Of a stretch of 64,000 nt of DNA, positions 36,241-45,298 are shown piece after piece. The stretch's first letter is position 1. Each line of letters begins with the position of its first letter. Location of the stretch: positions 54,241 through 118,240 of the forward strand of contig NZ_PYFX01000017.1 of the NCBI RefSeq assembly GCF_003020115.1, in the 5' to 3' direction. Made by a program: the position numbers and the translations under genes. The DNA is from Bradyrhizobium sp. MOS002. GTDB taxonomy: Bacteria > Pseudomonadota > Alphaproteobacteria > Rhizobiales > Xanthobacteraceae. A model generated the notes under the pieces. The model was not told where the DNA came from. It worked only from the letters and a program-made list of their open reading frames with translations, and searched no databases.

Positions 36241-36605
36241 GACTGGGTCTCTGTGCAGCGCCCCCTCGCTTCGCAGCGGCAGAAAAATCAGAATTGTTCC
36301 GCCGCTCGGAACAGAATGCCCGCTAGGTGGATTTCGGTTCCACCGAAATTGTGTTTGCAAAACAGACAAAGCTGCGGCAGAATTTTTGCTACCGGGGCTG
36401 GCTGCATATTTCACTTGGTGTTTTTAACCCGGCTTCATTTGAAGGCGCGTGGGCCGCAGCGATTTAACCTCCCGCTGCGGCCTTCGCCGCACGGCAGGCC
36501 AGCGTGAACCGGCGAGCACCGTGAGAACGGCTCAAGCGTTCTCTAGCCGCAGCTTTCCCGTCTGCTCCGCTGATCGAGCTTCGCAGGAGCGGCTCGCCCT
36601 GGGCA
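36241..36605. repeat. Mosaic direct repeat, copy B
   Basis: Blocks 36241-36278, 36417-36518 and 36521-36605 match copy A in order. Between blocks 1 and 2 this copy holds two short hairpins not found in A (GTTCC..GGAAC near 36297, and 36331-36349). Blocks 2 and 3 are two bases apart here but about 50 bases apart in copy A. Confidence 0.75.
36331..36349. repeat. Tight 8-bp hairpin, 3-nt loop
   Basis: ATTTCGGT (36331-36338) pairs perfectly with ACCGAAAT (36342-36349). It lies in the unique spacer of repeat copy B. It could be an RNA hairpin or part of a small mobile palindromic element. Confidence 0.45.
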
Positions 36606-36700
36606 TTTAGCCATTGAGATAAGTTGGCCGCGAATCGGTGCCGGTTGCACGAAGGGGGCGGAATCCGCATTATGGTTTTGCTGGGCGAAGCGGATCTACC

Positions 36701-37033
36701 GTGGCTCTGAAGAACCCCGACGCTATTGCGGCAGTCGTGACTGCGCTGCGGCTTACTTACGGCGACGAAACGGCACGAGCCATGCTGGTCGGCGGCATGA
36801 GCCTGGCCGCGCTGATAGAGGCGATGTTCTCCGCCTCAGTTGAGCGACGCAATGCCGTTCGATACGTTGCGTCTGCCTTGGACGACTTCGCCATCTCGCC
36901 GGAACCCGGCCCCGTCTGGCACCTTCGCTACGTTTACGAAAGTCATGGCTCGTTTCGTGTTGTCGATATGGAGATTGCGACCCCGACCGGCACACTGTCC
37001 AGTAAAGACGTCTGGCTTCGTCTGCCCGTCTAG
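36701..37033 (+). CDS. Conserved-looking hypothetical protein
   Basis: 110 residues starting VALKNPDAIAAVVTALRLTYG. The composition is that of a folded protein: 'DDFAISPEPGPVWHLRYVYES' (in part) and a C-terminal VVDMEIATPTG. No family is recognised and there is no signal or membrane helix. The start could be GTG 36701 or GTG 36638. It converges with the PepSY-like gene, with the stops adjacent. Confidence 0.5.
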   Translation: MALKNPDAIAAVVTALRLTYGDETARAMLVGGMSLAALIEAMFSASVERRNAVRYVASALDDFAISPEPGPVWHLRYVYESHGSFRVVDMEIATPTGTLSSKDVWLRLPV

Positions 37034-37258
37034 CTACCTCGCCACCTCCGCGATGTGGCCGGTGCTGTCGACGATTAGCGAGCGCGCGGTGCCTTCCTTG
37101 ACGGCCTTGTAGGTCTTTATCTTTCCGGCTGGTAGTTCCTGGATGTGGGAATAGCCGGCGGCGCGAAGCTTGGCGATGATCTCCTCCGACGTCAGGCTGA
37201 GCGCGGACGAGGGTCCCCAGACCAGTACGAGGGCAGCCATGACGAAAGATCGCAGCAC
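37034..37258 (-). CDS. Small secreted PepSY-like protein
   Basis: 74 residues. A Sec signal (MLRSFVMAALVLVWGPSSALS) is followed by one PepSY-type unit: 'EEIIAKLRAAGYSHIQELPAGK', then YKAVKEGTARSLIVDSTG (quoted in parts). Such single-domain periplasmic proteins are thought to bind peptides or inhibit proteases; no specific function is known. GTG 37258 has GAGGG just upstream. Confidence 0.68.
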   Translation of the reverse strand: MLRSFVMAALVLVWGPSSALSLTSEEIIAKLRAAGYSHIQELPAGKIKTYKAVKEGTARSLIVDSTGHIAEVAR

Positions 37259-37302
37259 TTGCCCTCGTTGTGCGCACGCCCTATCGGGTTGGCGCCTTTA
37301 GC

Positions 37303-37515
37303 TTAACCGCCGACCGGCCCCGACAACATCTCCAGGCCCGCCTCGATTGCCGCGATATCCTGCTCGATCTGCGCAATCGACAACCTGCAGTCAAAGCCCA
37401 CCCAGGCTTTCAGGTCTCCGGCAAGTCGCCGGCGATGGATCCTCAGCTCTTCAAGCGACTGGCGGTCTTTCACTGTTGTGTAGCTATCCACAATCAACTC
37501 AATCGCACTGGACAT
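37303..37515 (-). CDS. Small hypothetical protein, helical
   Basis: 70 residues beginning MSSAIELIVDSYTTVKDRQ. It is mostly charged and helical, with HRRRLAGDLKAW in the middle. ATG 37515 has GGAG at a good distance (GTGGAGTAGCGTC before it). It resembles small hypothetical proteins common in Bradyrhizobium, function unknown. Confidence 0.55.
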   Translation of the reverse strand: MSSAIELIVDSYTTVKDRQSLEELRIHRRRLAGDLKAWVGFDCRLSIAQIEQDIAAIEAGLEMLSGPVGG

Positions 37516-37848
37516 GACGCTACTCCACAAAAACAACTCGGATCTAATCGAATGAGCTTAGTGCAAGCCGCGCGGTGGCCGCAACATCTGCGCTGGGTCC
37601 TACAAGCTGGCCCCTCCGCCGGTTTGCACTTCACAAATGGAGCGGCTGGGAGCGACAAGAGCCAAAGAGCGCCGCAAATGCCCAACCAGGATAGGTCATG
37701 ATCATTGACGGGTTGGCATTGCCCTCATCGTCCAACGGCAAACTCTTCGGAAACGGAAGGGCATAGGACCTTGGTTTTTTCTAGCTTTTCCCGAACGGAG
37801 GCGTCAAACTTGCCCTATTGAGAACGTAATTTTTTCAGGGACATTGCG

Positions 37849-38154
37849 ATGGGAAAACCTGCCGTTTCCCGTGATGCCTTTCGGGGACTATTCGCTTTCT
37901 ATGCGGCCAAGGCTCATCACGACCACAAGCCCGAGGCCGAACATTCCCTTTTGCGGATGTTCGGATCTGCGGACGATATACCCGATACGTTGCTGCAGCA
38001 GTGGTCCGACAGAGCTGAGTTGCTCGGCTCCGAAACCGTCGGTCGCTTATTGGATCCACGCGTCCGTCAAATCACGAACGGCAACGCGCAATACGACCAT
38101 GCCAGCGACTTTCTTCACACGCTGCTGAGAGACCTCGGGCAGAAAATGCAGTGA
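37849..38154 (+). CDS. Small hypothetical protein
   Basis: 101 residues beginning MGKPAVSRDAFRGLFAFYAA, His/Asp-rich near residues 22-35 (AKAHHDHKPEAEHS). No domain is recognised. The ATG 37849 is preceded by AGGGAC. No neighbours are close enough to suggest an operon. Confidence 0.5.
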   Translation: MGKPAVSRDAFRGLFAFYAAKAHHDHKPEAEHSLLRMFGSADDIPDTLLQQWSDRAELLGSETVGRLLDPRVRQITNGNAQYDHASDFLHTLLRDLGQKMQ

Positions 38155-38498
38155 TCGAACCGGCATGCCATTGGCGCCGCAGCCGTCAGACGCATAGACT
38201 TGGCACCTCGTCTCCTCAGCCAAGCTCCATGAGCCGGCGCACCCGACTGTGCTAGGCATCCCTACCGCCGCTATCGGGCTGATGCAGCCGACCCAGGCCT
38301 GCTAAACCACTGGACCGTGTCTACTGCCAACTAGGCTACGATTGCAGGGCCGTGTGAAATAGTTCACAGATTGGGAAAGAAAAGCTCGCTACCATGGAGA
38401 AAGCGGCGGAAATGCTCCGGCCTGCTCCTGCTCGGTCGCCTGCCCATCCCGCTTGACGATGAGTTGTTTGTCGTTTCACTCCCGGAAAGCCGACGACG
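38155..38498. other. Intergenic stretch; nothing recognised
   Basis: 344 bases without a supported gene. Short frames here are antisense or Ser/Arg-rich and lack start signals. Confidence 0.4.
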
Positions 38499-38696
38499 AT
38501 GATTGACAACGATTTGGTCCGGGCACATCGCAACAATATTCAGCGCTACCACCTCTTATTGCAAACCACTCTGACGGACTTCGAACGGCAGTATGTCGAA
38601 AGACGTCTGAGCGAAGAGCTATCGAAGCTGGATAGGCTAACGACACGTGCTCAAGCAAAGCGAGACGGCCAATCGGCTACAGATCACGCAGGGTAG
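38499..38696 (+). CDS. Small helical hypothetical protein
   Basis: 65 residues beginning MIDNDLVRAHRNNIQRYHLL, then 'LTDFERQYVERRLSEELSKL'. The pattern of a short amphipathic helical hairpin with 'L..FER.Y...RL.EE...L' is common in small rhizobial proteins of unknown function. A purine-rich CCGACGACG precedes the start but there is no strong ribosome-binding site. Confidence 0.5.
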   Translation: MIDNDLVRAHRNNIQRYHLLLQTTLTDFERQYVERRLSEELSKLDRLTTRAQAKRDGQSATDHAG

Positions 38697-38875
38697 AACA
38701 CCCGATGAGGCACACGGGTTGCTGTTAATGGCTGCCGCAGAAAAGCTTGTGTGAGCAGCGGAGCAGCTTCAGCATTCGGAGGCGAGAGACAACTAGCCGA
38801 AGCACGGCAGCACCACCTAAACACTTGCGCTCGCCCTTCGGTTGCGGTTGGATCGTCTTTTTAGGATTTGATCCA

Positions 38876-39064
38876 ATGGCAATTCAATTGCTTGTGGCAA
38901 AGGTTCTCAGGGACGAGCTATCTCTCAGAGGCATTCGATCGTTAAGCGCTGAAGATTCCGAGGCGATTGCTGCTCGCATCTTCGAGCGGATCACTGAGCT
39001 CGAGCTAGAACTTGCCGCCCGGGGCTTCAACATCCCTGCGAGCGGCGATGACAGACCAACGTGA
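38876..39064 (+). CDS. Small hypothetical protein
   Basis: 62 residues starting MAIQLLVAKVLRDELSLRG; helical, ending ARGFNIPASGDDRPT. ATG 38876 has AGGA at about nine bases. It lies just ahead of the next small gene and probably shares its transcript. Confidence 0.5.
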   Translation: MAIQLLVAKVLRDELSLRGIRSLSAEDSEAIAARIFERITELELELAARGFNIPASGDDRPT

Positions 39065-39077
39065 CGAGCTGAGCGTC

Positions 39078-39326
39078 ATGTCCGTTTACGATCCGCTATT
39101 GCGGGAGCTGGGGCGCACAAAGGCGCAAATTGTTCGGCTCACGTTCTCGGAAATCGAGGCGATTCTCGGGAGGCCGTTACCGCCGTCAGCCTACAAGTTC
39201 AGTGCTTGGTGGGGAAATGAGAGTTCGCGCAAAGCTGGGCACACGCAGGCTATGGCGTGGCTGCAGGCAGGCTTCACGGCTAGAGTTTCTCTGAAACAGC
39301 GGGCGGTGGAATTCCATCGAGCCTGA
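39078..39326 (+). CDS. DUF7662-like small protein
   Basis: 82 residues from ATG 39078: MSVYDPLLRELGRTKAQI, then 'LTFSEIEAILGRPLPPSA', W-W-G-N, and QAMAWLQAGF. This is the pattern of a small family I recall as DUF7662 ('YDPL', 'LTFSEIE.ILG..LP.SA', 'AW..AG'). Function is unknown. ATG 39048 would add ten residues and overlap the previous gene. Confidence 0.6.
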   Translation: MSVYDPLLRELGRTKAQIVRLTFSEIEAILGRPLPPSAYKFSAWWGNESSRKAGHTQAMAWLQAGFTARVSLKQRAVEFHRA

Positions 39327-39510
39327 AGGCTTTCACGTCGCGCCACCTTATGAGCAGCACCGTCTGCTCGCGCCAATCTAGCTCGGACGGGCTGTCGAGC
39401 ACATTGCATATCGATTGCGAGGTGCAGCCTTTTACGGGAGACGCGGCAGCGACTGAAACGGTCGCGGGATTGGCCGAAGTACTTCCAAAATAATCATGGG
39501 CGACGCTCAG

Positions 39511-39801
39511 TCACTTTTTCATGCAAAGCCCAATCGTTGACTGCGCCGTCGGCCTGAACCGCTCGGATGTTGACCGTCGCCGGATCACCCTTGTCTCCCT
39601 TTTCGCCTTTCGGACCCTGCGGCCCTTGAGGCCCCTGCGCGCCGGCGGGGCCTTGTGGTCCAGGCACTACTTGGATGCCTTGGGCTCCCTGCGGGCCGGC
39701 TGGACCTTGCGCCCCTGGATCTCCTTTAGGCCCTGGGTCTCTCCCACACGCTGCAGGTGCGAACGCAGCGCACATTGCGGCTACAGCATCATTTTGTGCA
39801 T
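39511..39801 (-). pseudogene. Collagen-like lipoprotein gene, frameshifted and internally deleted
   Basis: A Gly-X-Y tract (GPKGDPGAQGPAGPQGAQG and on) covers the middle. A perfect start, GGAGG then ATG 39801, opens MHKMML and then hits TAG. Shifting one base gives VAAMCAAFAPAACGRD, a lipoprotein signal with its cysteine, so a one-base loss has broken the signal. At the 3' end the frame leaves the expected path after 'IRAVQADGAV'. A different frame ends TIGLCMKK-stop at 39511, the usual end of this rhizobial family as I recall it, so the piece between has been lost. The long open frame from 39814 is therefore only a relic. Confidence 0.6.
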
Positions 39802-39919
39802 TGCCAACCTCCAACGATTAAGATGACTGAACTTCTCGGCTGACAGCGGCGCAAGAAGCGTCAGTGGCCCTTGCCGATCGCATCTTGGAACAATGCCCTT
39901 CCACCACGATTGCCGCTCC

Positions 39920-40497
39920 ATGAGGTGGCTCGTTGGCATCGTGGCGGCGTTCCTGATCTGCCTCCTTACTTATGCCGGGTCAGCCTCGTTTCTGTCTTGG
40001 AGCTGGTTTCGGCGGTGCGAAGCGGAGACGCCGCTCAGGTGGTGGCGCGAACGAACCTTCCGCGCCTCCGCCATTCGGTGGTCGATCAGGTTGTGTCCGC
40101 CTATCTCGACCGAATTGGCCAAAAGCGGCCGGTGCGGCCGTTCGAACGAATGGCAGTTAACGCAGTCGGTGCGACAATCGCCGACGATCTCGCGGTCAGG
40201 CTCATGACACCGGAAAATTTGTCCGTCCTGTTGAGGAGCGGCACCGTCCGCAACGCGGCAGAAAACATTACATTTGGGACGATGTCTTCGTTTGCCGAAC
40301 TCGACGTTTCGAACATCTTTGTTCTCGCGGGACGGATAACGCCAGTGCAGCCGGTCGAGTTTGCGGTGAGGCTCGGAGCAAATCAGGACGCCGGGAGTGT
40401 TAGCCTGCATTATGAAGGGGCGAGCTGGAAGCTATCCGGCATCACTTTGCCGCCAAAGGTCTTGTCCAGCATAGTGGACCGGCTACCGACGCGCTGA
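39920..40497 (+). pseudogene. DUF2939-type membrane-anchored protein gene with a frameshift
   Basis: ATG 39920 starts MRWLVGIVAAFLICLLTYAG, a good membrane anchor. The rest of the family pattern ('LVSAVRSGDAAQVVARTNLP', 'DQVVSAYLDRIG') is in another frame that runs on to 40497. The two join if one base is restored near 39985-40000. The C-terminal part ends normally. Either a recent pseudogene or a sequencing slip. Confidence 0.6.
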
Positions 40498-40767
40498 GCC
40501 GACGCTTTTGGTGACCTTGCGCGCGGGAACGACCCCGGTCGTCCCCGGGGCTGGCGCCGGACGCGCCGGGGCCGCCCGACGCACTACCGAAGCAGCGCGC
40601 CGTTGCTATCTTGCGTCCCGCGGTAACTAGCTGGAGTATCATTTGATTGAAGCCGGCGCTAAACCCCGCTGCCCTTCTTCCGAATGAATCCTGGGGAGAT
40701 GCCAATACGGTACCAATCCCGCCTGAAGCAAAAATGGGATATCTTGCCGCGACTCAGGGAGGCCCGG

Positions 40768-41166
40768 ATGGCTAAAAAATCAATAGTAGAACGAATTTCA
40801 GACACTATGAAAGAGATCGTGGACACCGCCTCGACTGCAGCCGCGGAGGCTATGAAGCCCGATCCAGAAGCGGTTGCCGGAGTGACTAACGAGCAAGTCT
40901 ACATTCCTGAAGCGACCGATGCTGCCGCTGTTCCGCCGCCGATCATCACTCGGAAGAAGAAGCGCGTTCCTCCCCCTTTGAGAGCTAACAAACGGGTCGC
41001 AGCTGCTCGTACAAAGAAGACACCATCCGCGGCGAACAAGTCTGCCAAGAAGGCGGCTAAAACACCACCCAAGAAAGCTGCAAAGAAAGCCACACCAAAG
41101 AAGGCGGCCAAGAAATCTGCGCCTAAGAAGGCCGCGAAGAAGAGCAAGAGTAAATCGCAGCGCTAG
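40768..41166 (+). CDS. Histone H1-like Lys/Ala-rich protein
   Basis: 132 residues. The first ~60 are acidic to neutral and helical (MAKKSIVERISDTMKEIVD). The last ~70 are built of KKAA/PKKAAKK units as in bacterial H1/Hc1-like DNA-binding tails. It would bind DNA non-specifically. ATG 40768 follows GGGAGG (about 40757). The repeat composition biases homology, so the family name rests on composition only. Confidence 0.65.
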   Translation: MAKKSIVERISDTMKEIVDTASTAAAEAMKPDPEAVAGVTNEQVYIPEATDAAAVPPPIITRKKKRVPPPLRANKRVAAARTKKTPSAANKSAKKAAKTPPKKAAKKATPKKAAKKSAPKKAAKKSKSKSQR

Positions 41167-41450
41167 CGCTCATTCGTGGAGTGGTGCGTTGCAACGCCAG
41201 AAACGCCTCCAGTTGGCTTCTTCCACGCTCGAGACCTCCCTCCCCGCTCGTCGGTCGTAGCCCGGCCGTCCGGACAGTCGAAATAGAACCTTGTCATCAC
41301 CACTAATGCGGGGCCTTGACCATTGATGTGCCCGGAACCTGATTGCCTCGACGGCTGAAGCTTTCTAGCTGGTTACTTTCACGACTCGAGCTGGACGGGC
41401 GAAAGCACATATTTTTCAGACGCCTCTCCTAAGCAGTACGCTGGAGCCCG

Positions 41451-41663
41451 ATGATGAAGCCATCACAGATTTACAAAGAGAACGCAGACAACTGCGCCAT
41501 GCTCGCTGAAGGAGAAGCATCTAAGGATAGTCCGGCTTACAAGCGGTACCGACGCATGGAAGAAGCGTGGCGAGCTTTAGCCGAGGAGCAGGAATGGCTG
41601 GACGGGGAAGTGCCACCCTTCGGGACAAACCGCGCCAACACAACCAAAAAGCCGCCTGGTTAG
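41451..41663 (+). CDS. Small hypothetical protein
   Basis: 70 residues: MMKPSQIYKENADNCAMLAE, then 'YKRYRRMEEAWRALAEEQEWLDG' (in parts). The pattern 'Y..NA..C..LAE......Y.R...M..AW..LA.EQ.WL.G' is common in small Bradyrhizobium proteins of unknown function and supports a real gene. Confidence 0.65.
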   Translation: MMKPSQIYKENADNCAMLAEGEASKDSPAYKRYRRMEEAWRALAEEQEWLDGEVPPFGTNRANTTKKPPG

Positions 41664-42026
41664 GGTGGCACCTACCAGCACTCGGTATTTTCAAGGTACT
41701 CACGATGCCGCTTTGATGGCGGAGAGTCTCGCCCTATCCCACAGAACACCCCAATGAACGCCGCCGGCCGGCCGGGAAAAGTCATCTTCGGCGAGATGGA
41801 TGAGATGGATGAGATGGGTCTACGTGGCGTTGCGACCGCGACGTGGCAAGCTTATTGTCGAGTGCGATGGTTCGGACCTTGGGTAAGGTGCCGTGCCTAC
41901 AACGCAGTGAGTCAAGGCTTGCCCAGAACGGGACGAGATCCGCGATTGCTGGCTAAATGTTGAACCACCGCCGGCGCGGCAAACGGCCCGCTTATCGGTA
42001 GGCCGTTCGCGCACGAGATCGATCGA
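41664..42026. other. Intergenic stretch with a short tandem repeat
   Basis: 363 bases. It contains three copies of a 9-bp unit (GAGATGGAT) at 41793-41819, which would read EMDEMDEMG in one short frame (41754-41963). That frame has no family feature and I do not call it a gene. Confidence 0.4.
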
Positions 42027-42809
42027 TCAAAACAGACCGGGGAGCAGCATTGCGACCCGCTCGCGATACTTGCGGTACTCGTCACCAAAGAAGGCGACCA
42101 AATCCCTTTCTTCCAGCCAAATTCCCACAAAGATGTAGCCTGTCGTGACCGACGCGAAGAGCAGATGGCCGACGGTCATCAACGGGGTGCACCAAAAGGC
42201 GATGATGAAGCCGAGGTAGATCGGATGCCGAACCAGTCGGTAGAGTCCAGGCGTCTTGAACTTGATAGGCTGGGCAACCCGTCCCATGAACTGCGTGATC
42301 ACCTGCGTCAATCCGAACAGCTCGAAGTGACTGATCAGGAATGTGCTGTACAGCACGATGATCCAGCCGATGGCGCCACCAGCGGCGACGGCGCCGGCGA
42401 AGACCGGGCCATCGATGCCCCACACGACGGTGGGTGATGGTTGCCACTGCCAGAACAGCAAGATCAAGCTAAGACTCGCGAGCAAGACGAAGGTGCTGCG
42501 CTCGACGGCCGGGGAAAAGAAACGCGCGAAGAACGACTTGAAAGTGCGCCGTGCCATCCCGCTATGCTGCACAGCGAAGACCGACATCAACGCGAGGTCG
42601 ATCATTAAGGCCGTGCTCCACGCCCCAGTCGTGCCGTCGTCGATCGTCTTCGGCACCAAGACGCCCGTAACGAAGCCGATCGCGTAGAGAAATGCACCCA
42701 GAAAAACGGCATACGAGAGCAGGCCGTACACGAGGCCGAGCGATCGTGTCGCGCGAGATGGCGTAGCCGGAAAAGCGGAATTTTGATCGGGATGAAAAAC
42801 CATAGTCAT
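42027..42809 (-). CDS. mddA: Methanethiol S-methyltransferase (MddA-like), membrane
   Basis: 260 residues with about five membrane helices. MddA methylates methanethiol with S-adenosylmethionine to dimethyl sulfide. The C-terminal half carries the PEMT/isoprenylcysteine-methyltransferase fold: 'LYRLVRHPIYLGFIIAFW' and 'EERDLVAFFGDEYRKY'. The N-terminal half has MddA features 'DLALMSVFAVQHSGMARR' and 'STFVLLASLSLILLFWQWQP' (each in part). Bradyrhizobium strains are known to carry MddA. ATG 42809 follows GGAG at a normal distance; GTG 42824 and ATG 42821 lie just upstream. An NnrU-like protein is the main alternative and is less likely. Confidence 0.85.
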   Translation of the reverse strand: MTMVFHPDQNSAFPATPSRATRSLGLVYGLLSYAVFLGAFLYAIGFVTGVLVPKTIDDGTTGAWSTALMIDLALMSVFAVQHSGMARRTFKSFFARFFSPAVERSTFVLLASLSLILLFWQWQPSPTVVWGIDGPVFAGAVAAGGAIGWIIVLYSTFLISHFELFGLTQVITQFMGRVAQPIKFKTPGLYRLVRHPIYLGFIIAFWCTPLMTVGHLLFASVTTGYIFVGIWLEERDLVAFFGDEYRKYRERVAMLLPGLF

Positions 42810-42854
42810 GTGAATCTCCATCACTTCTGAAATTTATCTCGGGATGCGCGCGCT

Positions 42855-43184
42855 TCAGAGTCGTCGGCCGCTGCCTAGCCGTGCTGCCGCCCAAGCGATC
42901 AGCTGGTCGAGCGGACTGTAGCGAGTTGATCTCTGGACGAGGTGCGAACTCTCGGCTCGCCACTGCTGCCGCGTCACCGCATGCTTGGCCTGTTCGGCTA
43001 TTGCCGCCGCGATCGCCTCGTTTGTTGCCCGCCTTAGCCGAGCGGCCACGACCAGAACGCGCCGTGATAGCGAAGGCTCCGGCTCGAAACGAAGGACAAG
43101 CAACGACGATCCGGGTCGGGTTGGTCGCTTCACGGGGCAGAATTTGCCCGAAGCACGGGTGTAGTTTTGAGGTGGGCCGGTCAT
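42855..43184 (-). CDS. Hypothetical basic protein
   Basis: 109 residues starting MTGPPQNYTRASGKFCPVKR, helical and Arg/Ala-rich in the middle. ATG 43184 has AGGAG five to six bases upstream, which marks the start clearly and excludes the longer reading. No domain is recognised. It lies upstream of mddA on the same strand and is divergent from the regulator. Confidence 0.5.
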   Translation of the reverse strand: MTGPPQNYTRASGKFCPVKRPTRPGSSLLVLRFEPEPSLSRRVLVVAARLRRATNEAIAAAIAEQAKHAVTRQQWRAESSHLVQRSTRYSPLDQLIAWAAARLGSGRRL

Positions 43185-43324
43185 ATGGCTTCTCCTGTTG
43201 AACGCTATTTCACCGGTCTGTAGATTGTTGTTGTCCGAACTGCTTGGCGGACTCCTTGAGGAAACTCTTATTTTTCGTTTGCTCGAGGATCGTTGACCGC
43301 CCGGCAGCTTGAGGGGCAATGGTA

Positions 43325-44971
43325 ATGAAATACCGGTTCGCGGAATTCGAGATCGATCTCGGGCAGCATGAATTGCGCCGGCGCGGCTCGCCCGTTCATG
43401 CCGAGCCGCAGGTTTTCGATCTCATCGTTCATCTCGTGCGCAACCACGACCGGGTCGTCAGCAAGGATGAGCTGATCGAGAACATCTGGAACGGCCGGAT
43501 CATCTCGGAAGCCGCGTTTTCGAGCCGCATCAACGGCGCCAGACGCGTGCTCGGCGACAGCGGCACCGAACAACAATTCATCAAGACCTTGCATCGCCGC
43601 GGCTTCCGCTTCGTGGGAGATGTCGAAGAAGTGCCGAGCTCGGACGCGGATACTGTCAAGCTCGTACCTGGCGAGGTGGGCGGCCCGGAACGTGGTCCGC
43701 CGAGTACTTCCGTTCACACTGAGATTTCGCAGCTGGACGACGTCATTTCGGAGGCCGTCAAAGCCGAGGCGATCACCCGACCATCCATCGCCGTGCTCCC
43801 GTTCCAAAACATATCGAACGACCCCGAAAACGAATACTTCAGCTATGGGCTCACTGAAGACATCATCCGGCTGCTCGCCCGAAACCGATGGCTTTCCGTG
43901 ATCTCCCGCCATTCCACGATCGGCTTCCTGGGCGGCACCGTCGACGCTCGCGAAGTGGGCGCGCAACTTGGTGCGACCTACGTCATGTCGGGAAGCGTGC
44001 GAAAGAGCGACGGCTCCGTGCGCATCGCCGCGGAGCTCGCGAGAGCCGCGGACGGACAGCAGCTCTGGTCCGAAAAGTACGAATTTCAGCTGCTGAACAT
44101 CTTCGACATCCAAGACGAGATGGCGCGACAAATCGCCGCCACTATCGAGCCCGAGCTGTCGAAATTGGAACAGCAGCTGGCGGCCCGCAAGCCACCGGAG
44201 AGCCTGGACGCTTGGGACTGCTATCAGCGCGGACTGTGGAATCTATGGCGTTTCACCACGCCTGGTTTCGACAGCGCGGAAGAATACTTTCAGCGGTCGA
44301 TCGCCGCCGATCCGACTTTCGCGAGAGGACACGGCGCGCTCAGCTACGTCAACATTCAACGCTCACTCTACGATGCGCCCGAAGCCCGGGGGGCTCGGCT
44401 AAAAACCGCTTTGCATCAAGCCCAAACCGCCGTATCTCTCGACGAGCTCGATTGCTTCTGCCATTGCGCGCTCGGACGCGCGCTATGCCTCACGCGGCAG
44501 AACGAAGAGGCGTCCGCGGCAATCGGCCTGTCATTGGAACTCAATCCCAGCTTCGCACAAGGCTATTTCGCGCAAGGCTTCAATCTCCTGTGGTGCGGGC
44601 GCGAGATCGAAGCGGAAACGCTGCTGGACCAGGCCACGATATTAAGTCCACGCGACAGCCACCTGTGGAGCTTCCACCACACGCGTTCGTGGGCACACTT
44701 CTCGCTTGGAGAGTACGACATCGCTGCGGAGTTCGCCCGCAGAGCGGCGCGCCAATCGAACGCCACGTATCGAGCCTATGCAACCTTGGCCGCTTCGCTC
44801 GGACGCCTCGGTGACCACGCGCAGGCAAGCGCCGCTGTGGCAGAATTGATGAAGCGCAAGAGCGGTTACACAACAGGAACCGCGGGACGAGAGCTCTTCT
44901 TCTGTAGGGACCCCCGGTTCTTGAGCGAATACACCGAAGGATTGCGTTCGGCCGGCGTTCGCGACGACTGA
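43325..44971 (+). CDS. CadC-type regulator: winged helix, TolB-like and TPR domains
   Basis: 548 residues. An N-terminal trans_reg_C winged helix comes first ('YRFAEFEIDLGQHELRRRG', 'RINGARRVLGDSGTEQQFIK'; about residues 1-100). Next is the TolB-like N-terminal domain ('SIAVLPFQNISNDPENEYFS', 'GLTEDIIRLLAR', 'GATYVMSGSVRKSDGSVRI'), then TPR units to the end (about 290-540). No membrane helix separates the parts, so it is a soluble member of the adenylate-cyclase-like/TPR regulator family abundant in rhizobia. ATG 43325 lies eight bases after GAGGGG; ATG 43319 is too close to it. Confidence 0.85.
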   Translation: MKYRFAEFEIDLGQHELRRRGSPVHAEPQVFDLIVHLVRNHDRVVSKDELIENIWNGRIISEAAFSSRINGARRVLGDSGTEQQFIKTLHRRGFRFVGDVEEVPSSDADTVKLVPGEVGGPERGPPSTSVHTEISQLDDVISEAVKAEAITRPSIAVLPFQNISNDPENEYFSYGLTEDIIRLLARNRWLSVISRHSTIGFLGGTVDAREVGAQLGATYVMSGSVRKSDGSVRIAAELARAADGQQLWSEKYEFQLLNIFDIQDEMARQIAATIEPELSKLEQQLAARKPPESLDAWDCYQRGLWNLWRFTTPGFDSAEEYFQRSIAADPTFARGHGALSYVNIQRSLYDAPEARGARLKTALHQAQTAVSLDELDCFCHCALGRALCLTRQNEEASAAIGLSLELNPSFAQGYFAQGFNLLWCGREIEAETLLDQATILSPRDSHLWSFHHTRSWAHFSLGEYDIAAEFARRAARQSNATYRAYATLAASLGRLGDHAQASAAVAELMKRKSGYTTGTAGRELFFCRDPRFLSEYTEGLRSAGVRDD

Positions 44972-45298
44972 TCGTTGCGCACTGCGTTGCGGCCTGGGGC
45001 GCGCCCGATGTCCTCAACTTCCCGAGCTCGAACGCCATGCTATTCGCCCCCCGCACGATCGATCAAGTTGACGGATGCCCGGCAGATCACGCCTTACAAG
45101 TGGGTGCATCCGACCGAGGAGAGCTAAAGGTGCGACCGAGGGCGAAGTGTGCCATTGAATAGCCGATGAAGCGGCTCAATGGCGGCGCTTCTTCACGTCT
45201 ACGTCCGTAATGACGTGGCTGGCATCCGGCTCCTCGATTCCTGCGTCTACGTCCGGCGACCTGTTGCAGGCGCACGGATCACCGGCACCACACTGGCA

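Noticed and set aside
39494..39814. Intact 106-aa collagen-like protein
   Set aside because: The start lacks a signal, whereas the GGAGG-preceded ATG 39801 opens the expected lipoprotein signal in another frame; the ending is also out of frame with the family's usual C-terminus.
41793..41819. Three tandem copies of a 9-bp unit as a possible array
   Set aside because: Too short and without spacers for a CRISPR; most likely simple slippage.
43888..44814. 308-codon plus-strand open frame inside the CadC/TPR regulator
   Set aside because: Extremely Arg-rich translation in a second frame of a gene with clear winged-helix, TolB-like and TPR domains.
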